Made by a program: the position numbers and the translations under genes. The notes below the pieces were generated by a model. The model was not told where the DNA came from and ran no database searches. It was given only the letters and a program-made list of their open reading frames with translations. Positions 9,366 to 17,631 of a stretch of 64,000 nucleotides of DNA are shown piece by piece. The DNA lies in NCBI RefSeq assembly GCF_900107965.1, contig NZ_FNVU01000015.1, positions 124,001 to 188,000 on the forward strand, written 5' to 3'. The DNA comes from Actinacidiphila yanglinensis (GTDB lineage: Bacteria; Actinomycetota; Actinomycetes; Streptomycetales; Streptomycetaceae). How positions within the stretch are numbered: position 1 is the stretch's first letter; each line of letters opens with the position of its first letter.

Positions 9366-10517
9366 TCAGGCGGCCGGTCGGGCGCGGATCGAAAGGACCG
9401 CAGGGGCGACCCGGCGGGTGCGCGAGGACTTCAGCGCCCGCGCCAGCGCGGCCCGTTCCTCCCGGCTGTCCGCCAGTGCGCACCCCGGGCGAATGCGGAG
9501 CCGTTCGATAGCCTCGGCGGTGATCGTCAGTGCGGGGTCCTCCACCTCGCGCACGTCGACGACCACGGGCGCGTGCCCGCCGGTCCATTGGCCCACCACG
9601 TCGCGGGCACCTTCCGCACGCTCGGGGACGGGGATGATGACCAGCACCTCGGCCAGACCGCCTGGCGCCGCAAGAGCCCGGGGAAGGTGTTCGATCAGCT
9701 CCTCGATCAGGCCTGCGGTGTGCAGCCGGGACACCCCCTGCGACACCGCGGAATCGTCGTTCCGGGACGGGGCGTTGAAGAGCAGATGGTCGGCCGGGCC
9801 GAAGTCCTGCCGGCAGGCGCGGAAGTCGCTCACGTCGAAAGCCGCCTCGCACCCCGCAAGCAGCGCATTGGCCTTCGCGTAGGCGACGGCGCGCGGATCG
9901 ATGTCGATGCCGCGCACGCTCCGGTATCCACGAGCACGGGCAAGTGCGAGCACCCCGCAACCTGTTCCGACGTCGAGCAGCCTTCCGCCGCGAGCGGTCG
10001 TGTGCTCAAGGAGGCACAGAGTGCTCGCATGCGGAGGCATCACGGGCCCGAAGTCCCCTTCGGCACCCCTGGACACGACGACCGGGTATCCGTCGGACTC
10101 GGGCAGGCACGCGAAGATCCGGTCGGACAGGTAATAGGAAGTACCCAGCGGCGAGATGGAAGCCCGAGCCCGCACACTCCCGCCGACTTCGTACACGAGG
10201 TCGAGGGTCTGCAGCAGGGAACGTATTGTGTACGTCAGCCGACGCTCGTAGATGCCCAAGGAGACCTCACCGTTCCTGAGGAACAGCTCGGCGAGGGCCC
10301 CTGCCCCGGTGTCGGTGAATTCTCCCGTCCGATCGCGGGCCGCCAGGGCGTACATCGCGGAGTTGCTCAGCAGATCCGTGTCGTCCGCGGCACCCATGAA
10401 CCGTGCGGTCGAGTCGGCGTCGAACTGATGGAGCCGGAGCTCCGCGTCCAAATCGCGCAGCAGTGACGCCGGGCCCGGCGCCTGGTGGACCACTTCACCG
10501 GACCAGGGAAGAACCAC
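9366..10517 (-). CDS. Class I SAM-dependent methyltransferase (PrmC/HemK-like fold)
   Basis: 383 residues. An N-terminal helical region of about 170 residues precedes a Rossmann methyltransferase core: motif I LLDVGTGCGVLALARA, the acidic residue in VRGIDIDPRA, then DHLLFNAPS where N-glutamine and N6-adenine methyltransferases have NPPY. The NPPY-to-NAPS change argues against a housekeeping release-factor methylase and fits a specialised substrate. The GTG start is set by GGAGGG five bases upstream. It is convergent with the SDR at 8485, with a 104-base gap. A tailoring role in the NRPS product is possible but not shown by the sequence. It is transcribed in the same direction as the STAS gene upstream. 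Confidence 0.8.
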   Translation of the reverse strand: MVLPWSGEVVHQAPGPASLLRDLDAELRLHQFDADSTARFMGAADDTDLLSNSAMYALAARDRTGEFTDTGAGALAELFLRNGEVSLGIYERRLTYTIRSLLQTLDLVYEVGGSVRARASISPLGTSYYLSDRIFACLPESDGYPVVVSRGAEGDFGPVMPPHASTLCLLEHTTARGGRLLDVGTGCGVLALARARGYRSVRGIDIDPRAVAYAKANALLAGCEAAFDVSDFRACRQDFGPADHLLFNAPSRNDDSAVSQGVSRLHTAGLIEELIEHLPRALAAPGGLAEVLVIIPVPERAEGARDVVGQWTGGHAPVVVDVREVEDPALTITAEAIERLRIRPGCALADSREERAALARALKSSRTRRVAPAVLSIRARPAA

Positions 10518-10745
10518 GAAAACCCTCCGCTTCCCCGCCCGACCGAATCACCGTCGTCGACCCGCAGCCACCGCGCAGCGAAGCACCTCGCCCCACCGGC
10601 CGCCCAAGAGTCCGGTCGGTCCGAGGGCAGGCGTCCATGTGCACGTGGTCGTGGACACGGCACGTCAGCTCCGCTCCCGCCGCAAGGGCAGAACCCCGCT
10701 GAGAGCTGCGGTGCCCAGCGGGATGCGCTGGAAAACCTCCGTACC
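10518..10745. other. Intergenic stretch between methyltransferase and STAS gene, with weak hairpin
   Basis: 228 bases without a gene. They carry the leader of the methyltransferase, including the GGAGGG ribosome site. An inverted repeat CCCGCTG...CAGCGGG at 10695-10722 (loop of 14) sits just past the end of the STAS gene and may be its terminator. No other structure was recognised. Confidence 0.5.
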
Positions 10746-11108
10746 TCAAGCGGCAGATGCTGGTCTGCTCGCAGGAAGGAAGTCGCTCCAGTGGCCGGCC
10801 GGGAACAGTTCCTCGGCCAGTTGGAGCAGTTGTATCGGCTGCTTCTGCAGGCCGGTGACGATCAACGTCCGATGTCTGTCCCAGCAGACGAGCCGTTGCT
10901 GAAAGAGCAGGTGAAGACCCGCAACGTCCATGAACACAGCGTCCCGCAGGTCCCAGGTCACCTGCCTGACGGACTGCGGAAGCTCCTGCTCGGCGGCGAG
11001 GAGGCCGGGCAGGGTGTCGAAGTCGATCTCGCCGCTCGGGCTTATGACGGCTGCGACGCCGTCCTTCGACGTGGTGATGAGCACAGTGGGCGCCCCCTTG
11101 GGGGTCAT
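10746..11108 (-). CDS. STAS-domain protein (anti-sigma factor antagonist-like) lacking the phosphoserine
   Basis: Single STAS domain of 120 residues, like SpoIIAA/RsbV antagonists that release sigma factors from anti-sigma kinases. Visible features are VAAVISPSGEIDFDTLP, VTWDLRDAVFMDVAGLHLL and a C-terminal helix. In active antagonists the loop reads FxDSSG and the second serine is phosphorylated. Here it reads FMDVAG, so both serines are absent and control by phosphorylation seems impossible. It may be constitutively active, part of a different complex, or degenerate. The ATG at 11108 has no clear ribosome site; a GTG at 11084 with AAGGGGG eight bases before it may be the true start. No kinase gene is adjacent. 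Confidence 0.8.
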   Translation of the reverse strand: MTPKGAPTVLITTSKDGVAAVISPSGEIDFDTLPGLLAAEQELPQSVRQVTWDLRDAVFMDVAGLHLLFQQRLVCWDRHRTLIVTGLQKQPIQLLQLAEELFPAGHWSDFLPASRPASAA

Positions 11109-11424
11109 GAGCCCAAGGTCACTGGGGCGCCGTCAACAGCGACCCGGCAGCGATGGCGGGACCGAATGCCCGTGGTGGGGGCTATGCCCGGGACCCGTAA
11201 CCAGCCCTCCCGCACCACGCGGCAGGACACCGGCCAATCTCTCCGTCCAACCATCGTTGCACAGCGACAACCTTTCGAACAGACCGCGTCATCGCCGCGA
11301 CCTCGCGCCCGAGGTCAGCCAAGAGGCCATCGTCTCGGCCTGATCGCCGTTGGCGGGGGCGACTTCGAACCCCGGGGGGACGCCGGTGACGGGTCTTCCA
11401 ACGGCCGTCGCAACGGACGGGCGG
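11109..11424. other. Gene-free stretch upstream of the STAS gene
   Basis: About 315 bases between the STAS gene start and the end of the SnoaL-like gene. I see no convincing coding region, RNA gene or repeat. It presumably holds the STAS promoter. Confidence 0.4.
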
Positions 11425-11793
11425 TCAGAAGGGCTCGGCGACGATCCAGTGCTCGACCAGGCGGCCGTCGACGACGCGGACCATGTCCATGCCGGCGATC
11501 TCGAACCGCTGTCCGGTCGGGGGCCGGCCGAAGAAGTCTCCGGTGTGGGTGCCGGTGATCCGGTAGCGGTTGGCCACCCACTCACCGTTCTCGATGCATT
11601 GCAGCGCGGTGACCGCGAAGTCGGGAACCCCGGCGAGGATCCCCTCCCACTTGTGGCGCCACTGCGCCCGGTCGGACTCGACACCCTGGTCGAGCGAGCG
11701 CGGGGCGATGTGCCGCAATGCCGCGTCGAAGTCGCCGGCGGCCCGCAGGGTGTTGATCGCGCGGACCACCTCAGCCGGGCTGGAAGACGTCAT
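11425..11793 (-). CDS. SnoaL-like polyketide cyclase/ester cyclase family protein
   Basis: 122 residues with the small alpha+beta-barrel SnoaL/NTF2-like pattern: an N-terminal helix (EVVRAINTLRAAGDFDAALRHIAP), WRHKWEGILAGVPDFAVT, and the typical tail RYRITGTHTGDFFGRPPTGQRFEIAGMD cut short by VRVVDGRLVEHW. Members are cyclases, isomerases or simple ligand binders, so the reaction is unknown. The ATG at 11793 is about 95 bases from the divergent TetR gene, and the shared intergenic space contains two matching palindromes. It is therefore very likely the TetR regulator's main target. Confidence 0.82.
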   Translation of the reverse strand: MTSSSPAEVVRAINTLRAAGDFDAALRHIAPRSLDQGVESDRAQWRHKWEGILAGVPDFAVTALQCIENGEWVANRYRITGTHTGDFFGRPPTGQRFEIAGMDMVRVVDGRLVEHWIVAEPF

Positions 11794-11817
11794 GGGTGAT
11801 TCTCGACTCTCTGAAAG

Positions 11818-11870
11818 CGGGGAGTCTCCCCGGATCGCTGTTCGTGGCACGATACGGGGAGCTTCCCCGG
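11818..11870. promoter_or_regulatory. Twin palindromic operators between SnoaL-like gene and TetR gene
   Basis: Two near-identical 16-bp palindromes, CGGGGAGTCTCCCCGG at 11818-11833 and CGGGGAGCTTCCCCGG at 11855-11870, lie 37 bp apart centre to centre in the divergent intergenic region. The consensus is CGGGGAGNYTCCCCGG. The symmetry and placement fit binding sites of the adjacent TetR protein, with autoregulation. Sites are seen directly; the binding protein is inferred. Confidence 0.8.
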
Positions 11871-11888
11871 ATTGGCAAGGAGAGTGAC

Positions 11889-12509
11889 GTGGCCGACCAG
11901 CCCGCCCGCAAGGACGCACGACGCAACCGGGCGCTGTTGCTCGAGACGGCGACGCAGGTCTTCCACGACGCCGGCGCCGATGCTCCCCTCGACGTGATCG
12001 CCGTACGGGCCGGGGTCTCGAACGCCACGCTGTACCGGCACTTCCCGACCCGCCGCTCGCTGCTCAGCGCGGTTTACGCGCAGACCATCGACGCACTGTG
12101 CGCCGAAGCCCGGACGCGCGTCGAGGACGGTGACCACGACGACGCCCTGTTCGACTGGTTCGGCATCGTCGTGGAGCACATGCAGGCCAGCCGCGGCCTG
12201 CGCGACACCCTCGTCGCCGCCTACGCACTCGTGCCGGAGGAACCAAAGGCCGAGGTGGACGAGTGGCACGAACGCATCCGCGTCACCGCCGCGCCGCTGT
12301 TCACCCGGGCGCTCGACCGTGGCCGGATCCGCCCGTCCCTGCAATGGGCCGAGGTCCTGGCCCTGGTCACCGCCGTGGCCGGCGCCGCCGGCCCGGACCG
12401 CACGGCCGCGGGCCGCATGCTCGGCGTCGTCGTCGCCGGCCTCCGCGCACCCGGGTCCACGGCGCCCCGCCCCGTGTCCCCGCACTCGTCGCCGCGCCCC
12501 TGCCGATGA
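11889..12509 (+). CDS. TetR-family transcriptional regulator
   Basis: About 206 residues from the GTG at 11889, which has AAGGAG seven bases upstream; the frame is open further 5' but that part overlaps the operators. The N-terminal helix-turn-helix is clear: RRNRALLLETATQVFHDAGADAPLDVIAVRAGVSNATLYRHFPTR, quoted only in part here as VIAVRAGVSNATLYRHFP. The C-terminal ligand-binding part has the usual DRGRIRPSLQWAEVLALVTAV stretch. It probably represses the divergent SnoaL-like gene and itself through the palindromes at 11818-11870. The ligand is unknown. A strong hairpin follows 50 bases after the stop. Confidence 0.88.
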   Translation: MADQPARKDARRNRALLLETATQVFHDAGADAPLDVIAVRAGVSNATLYRHFPTRRSLLSAVYAQTIDALCAEARTRVEDGDHDDALFDWFGIVVEHMQASRGLRDTLVAAYALVPEEPKAEVDEWHERIRVTAAPLFTRALDRGRIRPSLQWAEVLALVTAVAGAAGPDRTAAGRMLGVVVAGLRAPGSTAPRPVSPHSSPRPCR

Positions 12510-12560
12510 AATCCACCCGAATGTTCAGCGCGGACAGCGGCTGCCGTGCACAGGTGGGTA

Positions 12561-12600
12561 GCCGCACGACCGGACGGGAGTTCCTGTCCGGTCGTGCGGC
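12561..12600. terminator. Bidirectional terminator hairpin
   Basis: Perfect 15-bp stem with a 10-base loop (12576-12585), between the convergent TetR and GH95-like genes. There is no T-tract, as is usual in high-GC actinomycetes. Confidence 0.8.
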
Positions 12601-12610
12601 GGGGTGAGGA

Positions 12611-15600
12611 TCAGCCCAGGGAGAGGGCCCAGACGTGAAGGGCCGGGTTGCCTGCGGCGAGGGCGCCGACGGCGGGGAGGGTGACAGAGGCGAGGGTTTT
12701 GCCGGGGTCGACGGGGACGGTCGCGGAGAAGATGTCGGCGGAGTGCTGGTAGCTGGTGTTGCCCGGCCGGTTCTGGTAGGCCGAGTTGACTGCCACCGCG
12801 CCACCGGCCGGTGGATCGGTGGAGAACCAGTCGGGTGCGGTGAGGGTGTAGCTCTGGGTGGTGCCGTCGGTGTAGGCGAGGGTGCCGGTTCCGGTGGCCG
12901 AGCCGTAGTCGCCCGAGATGAGGAAACCGAGCGTGGACCCGGAACCGCTGAAGGTGATGATCTGGCCGTTGGCGACCGTGTTGTCAGGGCTGCCGGCCGC
13001 CACCTCGGGCATCGTGAAGTCGACGCCCGAGGAGGATACCTTTGCGCCCGGCGCCGCTCCGGCGTCGTCCAGGGCGGTCTGCGAGTAACTGGCCTGGCTG
13101 CCGTCGTAGTTGCCCACGTCGGTGTTGTCGTCGGCGGTGATCCCGACGTTGTCGAAGCTGGCGGCCAGGGAGGCCGCGCGGACCGGCGGGTCGATTCCGA
13201 TCTGGACCGGCCCCAGGTGTTTGGCGGTGGTCGCGGCGGTACCGGTGACTCGGGCGAACGGATAGCCGGTGGTGGGTGCGGCGGTGTCCTCGATCAGGTA
13301 GGACGTGCCGGCCCTGACCGGCAGGGTGAAGGTGGTCGCCGTGGTGGGCCCCGTCACGAGGGCCCCGTTGGAGCCGTTGACGACCTTGACGGCGTGGCCG
13401 GACTTCCCGGCCCACGGGTTGCGGACGGTCATGGGGCCTGTCTTGCCGGCGACCAGTGCCGCGGTGGTGAGCGTGCCGTTCTGCACCTGCACGTCGACCT
13501 TGGAGCCGTTCTGCACGTACACCGTGCCGGAGACGTTCCAGTCCGACGGCCAGGCCGGCGCGAATCGCAGGGTGCCGTCGTAGTCGGTGGCCAGCGCCTC
13601 GTTCAGGGCGGTGCCGACCGTTGCCGACTGCTCCAGGTAGGGCTCGTCACCCGGGGCGCCACCGAACGCGCTCGACGTCCCGGCCATGTAGGCCTGGTAC
13701 CGCTCGGTGATGCTGACCAGGTCCGTCCGGACCTGGTCGGCCAGACCGAGGCGGGCCGCGTCGACGGCGTCCATGCTCCAGTCGCCGCCGTTGTTGGGAC
13801 GGCTGGTGTAAGTGCGGGTGGCCAGCGCGGTCAGTGAGGAGTCGTCACCGATCAGGCCGTAGGGCCAGACCGGCTCCAGGCCGATGTTCTCGCCGTTGTT
13901 CAGGGCGGCTGCGGGCTGGTAGGAGTCGGAGATGACATCGGTTCCGGCGGCGTCGTCCGCAGGGGTCAGCAGCTGGGTGTGCGTTGCCGCGTCGGTACGG
14001 GCGTAGGGCTCGATCTCGGCCTGTGCCTTCTTGAGCTCCGTGACCAGGCCGGCGTCCTTGTGCAGCAGCTCGGCTGCGGCGACGGTGGCCGGGAACAGCG
14101 CGGCGTCGGCGGCCAGGTCGGTGGTCGGGTCCGAGACGTTCCACTGGGTCTCGTGGGCGTTGGCGGTGGCGTGCAGGAAGCCGTCCGATCCCACGCTCTG
14201 GTAGGCCAGCAGGAAGGTGGCGGACTGCTTCATCAGCGGGTAGTACCTCTGCAGGAAGGGCAGGCTCTTGGTGTCCAGGTACTGCTGCCATGTCCACAGC
14301 GCGATCTCGGCGCCCGACGTGATCGTCTCGGCGTTGTAGTCGGGGGACGCGGCCAGGCTGCAGGAGGCGTTGCCCGTGCCGCCCGAGTACCAGCCGTTAC
14401 CGTTGAAGCGCATCGTCTCCGGGACGCACGCGCCGGGCTTGCCGCCCATCTGGGCGCTGGTCCAGGACTCAATGGCGGGCAGGTCCTTGAGGTACATGTC
14501 GAAGGTCGGGATGTTCTCCGCGAAGTTCCCGGAGCTCATGTTCGTCGCGATCTCGGCGCGCAGGTTCCACAGCCAGAAGCCCGCCGGGTACCAGTCCTGG
14601 TGGTCCTGGTCGAAGTTGAACATGTCGGCCACACCCGCCTGGCTGCCTCCGTACTCGCCGCCCATGGAGGCGGCCTCGCTGTAGAGGTAGAGCGTCCGGA
14701 GGTTCTCCATGTACGCGCCGGAGCCGTCGGCGGAGGAGATCTCCATCAGGCCGGTGCTGTTCCAGAAGGAGTTCCAGTGCCCGGTCTGGGCCCTGAGCAG
14801 CGATGCCTTGGGGGTGGTGGCGTCGGAGCGGAGCAGATGTGACGCGGTGGTCGCGGCGTCACCGCCGGTCCAGTGGGGCGCGCCGACCACGACCCGGAAC
14901 GAACCGTCCGGGTGGGGCTTGAAACGCACCTGTACCGAGGTGGGGTCGACCACCGAGGCGGCCACGTCCTTGCCGCCGGCGGTGATCGCGGCGAGCGAGC
15001 CGAAGGTCCTGCCGGAACTGCCCAGGGCGGTGTTGTCGACCCAGGTCTCCGCGAGCGTGCCGGTCCCGCCGGACGCCGCCGCAGTAGGCGTGCGTCCTGA
15101 CCACAGATGGACCGTCGCGGTCTGCGCCGCGGCCGGGTCGGCGCCGGTCACGTCGACGACCAACTCGTCCTTGTTCGAGGCCACCCAGACCTTCGCGGTC
15201 ATACCGCCGCCGGACTCCCGGAGCACCCCGTCGTAGATGTCCAGAGTCGCTGTGAAGTCCGGTGCCGAGGTCATCGCGGCCAGCCCGGGGATCTGGACCT
15301 GGCCGGGTGACTTGCGGTCGGGCATGGTGTCGCTGCGGTTGAGCTGGGCGGTGAATCCGCCGGCCGACCATGCGGCGACGCCGAGGGTACCGTTGCCGAG
15401 CGGCAGGTACTGGGTGTCGGCGGTGTTGGCGCGGCCGATCACCACGTCGGAACGGCCGACGATGCCGGCGACGTTCTCTGAGAACGCCCCGTTCCGCCAG
15501 GCGGTGCTGAGCGAGGCCGCGTGCGCGGTCGTCGTGGGGCCGACCGCGAGCGTCAGGGCTGCGGCCAGTCCTGCGGTGACCGTCGCGGCGACCGCACGCT

Positions 15601-15622
15601 GCAGCGTGGTCCTTGGGAACAC
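12611..15622 (-). CDS. Secreted glycoside hydrolase, GH95-like, with C-terminal beta domain
   Basis: 1,003 residues. A signal peptide (VAATVTAGLAAALTLAVGPTTTAHA) points to export. The N-terminal beta region carries LPLGNGTLGVAAW, as in GH95 alpha-L-fucosidase/galactosidase enzymes. The middle is an (alpha/alpha)6-type catalytic region with FDQDHQDWYPAGFWLWNL, NGNGWYSGG, HETQWNVSDPTTDLAADAAL and LEPVWPYGLIG. The last 190 residues (FDNVGITADDNTDVGNYDGS onward) form a separate beta domain found on several actinobacterial glycosidases, probably sugar-binding. The GTG start follows AGGAGAG. Family assignment is by motif only and the substrate is unproven. With the ABC-protein remnant and GntR gene upstream it looks like part of a decayed sugar-uptake locus. 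Confidence 0.75.
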   Translation of the reverse strand: MFPRTTLQRAVAATVTAGLAAALTLAVGPTTTAHAASLSTAWRNGAFSENVAGIVGRSDVVIGRANTADTQYLPLGNGTLGVAAWSAGGFTAQLNRSDTMPDRKSPGQVQIPGLAAMTSAPDFTATLDIYDGVLRESGGGMTAKVWVASNKDELVVDVTGADPAAAQTATVHLWSGRTPTAAASGGTGTLAETWVDNTALGSSGRTFGSLAAITAGGKDVAASVVDPTSVQVRFKPHPDGSFRVVVGAPHWTGGDAATTASHLLRSDATTPKASLLRAQTGHWNSFWNSTGLMEISSADGSGAYMENLRTLYLYSEAASMGGEYGGSQAGVADMFNFDQDHQDWYPAGFWLWNLRAEIATNMSSGNFAENIPTFDMYLKDLPAIESWTSAQMGGKPGACVPETMRFNGNGWYSGGTGNASCSLAASPDYNAETITSGAEIALWTWQQYLDTKSLPFLQRYYPLMKQSATFLLAYQSVGSDGFLHATANAHETQWNVSDPTTDLAADAALFPATVAAAELLHKDAGLVTELKKAQAEIEPYARTDAATHTQLLTPADDAAGTDVISDSYQPAAALNNGENIGLEPVWPYGLIGDDSSLTALATRTYTSRPNNGGDWSMDAVDAARLGLADQVRTDLVSITERYQAYMAGTSSAFGGAPGDEPYLEQSATVGTALNEALATDYDGTLRFAPAWPSDWNVSGTVYVQNGSKVDVQVQNGTLTTAALVAGKTGPMTVRNPWAGKSGHAVKVVNGSNGALVTGPTTATTFTLPVRAGTSYLIEDTAAPTTGYPFARVTGTAATTAKHLGPVQIGIDPPVRAASLAASFDNVGITADDNTDVGNYDGSQASYSQTALDDAGAAPGAKVSSSGVDFTMPEVAAGSPDNTVANGQIITFSGSGSTLGFLISGDYGSATGTGTLAYTDGTTQSYTLTAPDWFSTDPPAGGAVAVNSAYQNRPGNTSYQHSADIFSATVPVDPGKTLASVTLPAVGALAAGNPALHVWALSLG

Positions 15623-15786
15623 TGAACTCTCCTAGGGTGGGAAGGAAGCAACACGGCGAGCGGTGAGAACGTCGGAGGCGAGCCGTCGCGAGGCAGCCCT
15701 CGGATCGCTTCCGTTCCGCGCGCGGTCGATGGGCGGAGCACGGTGACGTGGTGCCGTACAGGGGACTGACTGCTGAGCCACGGGCG

Positions 15787-15809
15787 GAGAACGCGCGGCA
15801 GGCGTTCTC
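15787..15809. terminator. Inverted repeat between GH95-like gene and SBP remnant
   Basis: GAGAACGC, seven bases, GCGTTCTC: perfect 8-bp arms. It sits downstream of the SBP remnant and 165 bases upstream of the GH95-like gene. It could be the old operon's terminator or an operator for the hydrolase. Confidence 0.45.
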
Positions 15810-15841
15810 ACTCTTTCGTTGCGCCCCGCCTCATACCTTCG

Positions 15842-16190
15842 CTACGTCCGCGAAGCCGCCGCCGCGCCGCGGTGGATGATCGTCGCGGTGAGCAGGAGCG
15901 GTGACGTGCCGGGCTTCCAGCAGCGTCCTCGCGTGGTCACCGCGCATCCGACCCCTTTCGCCTCGTTGGCGATGGCCGTCTGCCAGGCGGGCAGGGTGGA
16001 GGTCAGCGACGTGCCGGCGGTCAGCGCGGGCAGCACCACACTGGACCAGGCGGTGGCGTCGCTGAACTTGGTGTTCGACCAGCCGGTCGACACCTCGTCG
16101 GCGGCGGTCCTGAAGGCACTGCTGACATCGGCGGCGAAGTACGCCTCGTTGGCCGGGTTCGCCAGCCACGCGTCTCCGGAGTGCCTGCGA
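15842..16190 (-). pseudogene. Remnant of an ABC sugar-transporter substrate-binding protein (C-terminus only)
   Basis: Read leftward, the frame gives SGDAWLANPANEAYFAADV, then AADEVSTGWSNTKFSDAT and LTSTLPAWQTAIANEAKGVG. This is the characteristic C-terminal end of extracellular carbohydrate-binding lipoproteins, where the final lobe carries W..LP...G..L....PAWQ. There is no start codon, signal peptide or N-terminal 300 residues: the similarity begins immediately after the stop of the GntR gene. The extreme C-terminus also continues into unrelated sequence (GRCWKPGTSPLL onward). A deletion has removed most of the gene and perhaps its permeases. It explains why a GntR regulator and two glycosidases stand here without a transporter. 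Confidence 0.75.
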
Positions 16191-16198
16191 GGTCCGCG

Positions 16199-17011
16199 CT
16201 ACGAGGCGGACGACGCCTGCTGTTCCGACGGTTGCGGACCGGCAGGTGCCGGTTTGGTGCTGACGTTGAACACGCGGTCACGGATCCTGCGCTCGAACTG
16301 ATGCTGCGTGGTGTCGATATGGGCGGTCATCAGCTCCGCCGCGGACTCGTCGTCGCCCATTGCGATGGCCTGGGTGATGGCGATGTGCTGGTCCGCCGCG
16401 ACTTCGAGCGAGCCGGGCAGGTCCCCGTGGAACAGCAGGACGTCCGACTGCGACAACAGCCGACGGATGTTGGCCACGCTCGACCGCAGAAAGAGGTTGT
16501 GGGCGGCGTTGCCGACGCACTCGTGGAACAGGGCGTCGACCCGGGCGAACTCCTGGGCGTCGACCGTCTTTCCGGCAGCCAGCGTCAGTTCGGCGTTCTC
16601 CCTGATCGCCCGCACCTCGATGGGGGTGGCGAGGGTCGCGGCACGCCGCGCCGTCTCCGACTCGATCAGCCGCCGGTAGTCCAGCAGCATCAGCACATGC
16701 TCCATGCTGGTGGGCTGGAAGTGCGCCAACTGATCATTGGCCAACTCCCCCGGCGAGGCGGCGACAAAGATGCCGGCCCCCTTACGGACGCTGAGCCTGC
16801 CCATCGCTGCCAGGACCTTGACCGCCTCCCGGGTGACGTTGCGCGTCGCACCGAGGATCTCGGCCAGGCCCTGTTCGGTCGGCAAGCGGTCGCCCGGCAT
16901 CAGGTTCTGCTCGACGATGTAGCCCAGCAGCTGCTCCGCGACCAGCTCGTAGCCCGGACGGTAACGCTCCGCCGCGTCGTCCGCCTCTCCCCTGCCTGCG
17001 CTTGCAGTCAC
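16199..17011 (-). CDS. GntR/FadR-family transcriptional regulator
   Basis: 270 residues. The N-terminal winged helix reads VAEQLLGYIVEQNLMPGDRLP, then TEQGLAEILGATRNVTREAVKVL and RKGAGIFVA. The C-terminal FCD ligand-binding domain shows LIESETARRAATLATPIEV, FHECVGNAAHN and a late AADQHIAITQAIAMGDDESA stretch with the metal-ligand histidines. The GTG start has AGGGG nearby. The tail (about 25 residues, STKPAPAGPQPSEQQASSAS) is disordered. FadR-type members bind sugar acids or similar effectors. Its neighbours are the SBP remnant downstream and the divergent GH130-like gene, so it most likely controls these. Confidence 0.88.
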   Translation of the reverse strand: MTASAGRGEADDAAERYRPGYELVAEQLLGYIVEQNLMPGDRLPTEQGLAEILGATRNVTREAVKVLAAMGRLSVRKGAGIFVAASPGELANDQLAHFQPTSMEHVLMLLDYRRLIESETARRAATLATPIEVRAIRENAELTLAAGKTVDAQEFARVDALFHECVGNAAHNLFLRSSVANIRRLLSQSDVLLFHGDLPGSLEVAADQHIAITQAIAMGDDESAAELMTAHIDTTQHQFERRIRDRVFNVSTKPAPAGPQPSEQQASSAS

Positions 17012-17631
17012 GGCATCCCCTTGCGATCGGATGAACCAGATCTATTCGGGACGCCACTATGGCAGCAGCCGATCCGCAGGGGAAGACTCGTGCCGAACTC
17101 CCGTGATGGTGCGAGCAATAGGCGAGGCAAAACGGTACAGATATCCACATCTGCAGGGCTCGTTGTGCGGGATACATGTGGTGGTTCGGGTCAACCGAGC
17201 AGAGCCACGCGGGAGACGCATCGCGAGGAGGCGGCGCGGTGATGCGCCCCCGTACCGGGCAACCACCGGCCGCAGCGGCGTGCGGCGTGAGTGGCACCGG
17301 CTCCTCGCTGGACATCGCACCCAGATCATCGATCCAGCAGATCAGAGTCATTAGCATCTGAAGTCTTCAAGATCCGCCACGATAGATCTGTTCCATTATC
17401 TTGACAGAGGCCGACCGCGGTGGAACCTTCTGTGGTCAATGGCGTTCTGACAGCGATATTGGTCCGACTTCGAGCCGCCTTCGGATCTAAGAACGAGAGT
17501 CATCAGCAGGATGACCTCCCCCACAGATCCGTTCTTTCACCCTGACGGGCATTGATCATGGTGGAACGCTCCAGCATGCCCTGACAACGATGTCAGAACG
17601 ACTCCGATCCCCCACTCAAAAGGAGCGTTGA
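17012..17631. promoter_or_regulatory. Long divergent control region with repeated AGATCYRTTC motif and a palindrome
   Basis: 620 bases without a gene, unusually AT-rich near 17340-17560. The 10-mer AGATCYRTTC occurs three times in the same orientation: 17038-17047, 17384-17393 and 17525-17534. A perfect palindrome CTGACA-ACGA-TGTCAG lies at 17581-17596, just before the ribosome site AAAAGGAG (17618-17625) of the GH130-like gene. TTGACA at 17400 could be a -35 element. These are candidate sites for the adjacent GntR regulator. Confidence 0.55.

Noticed and set aside
11340..11400. A tRNA T-loop-like CTTCGAACCCC sequence
   Set aside because: No acceptor stem, anticodon stem or D-loop can be built around it.
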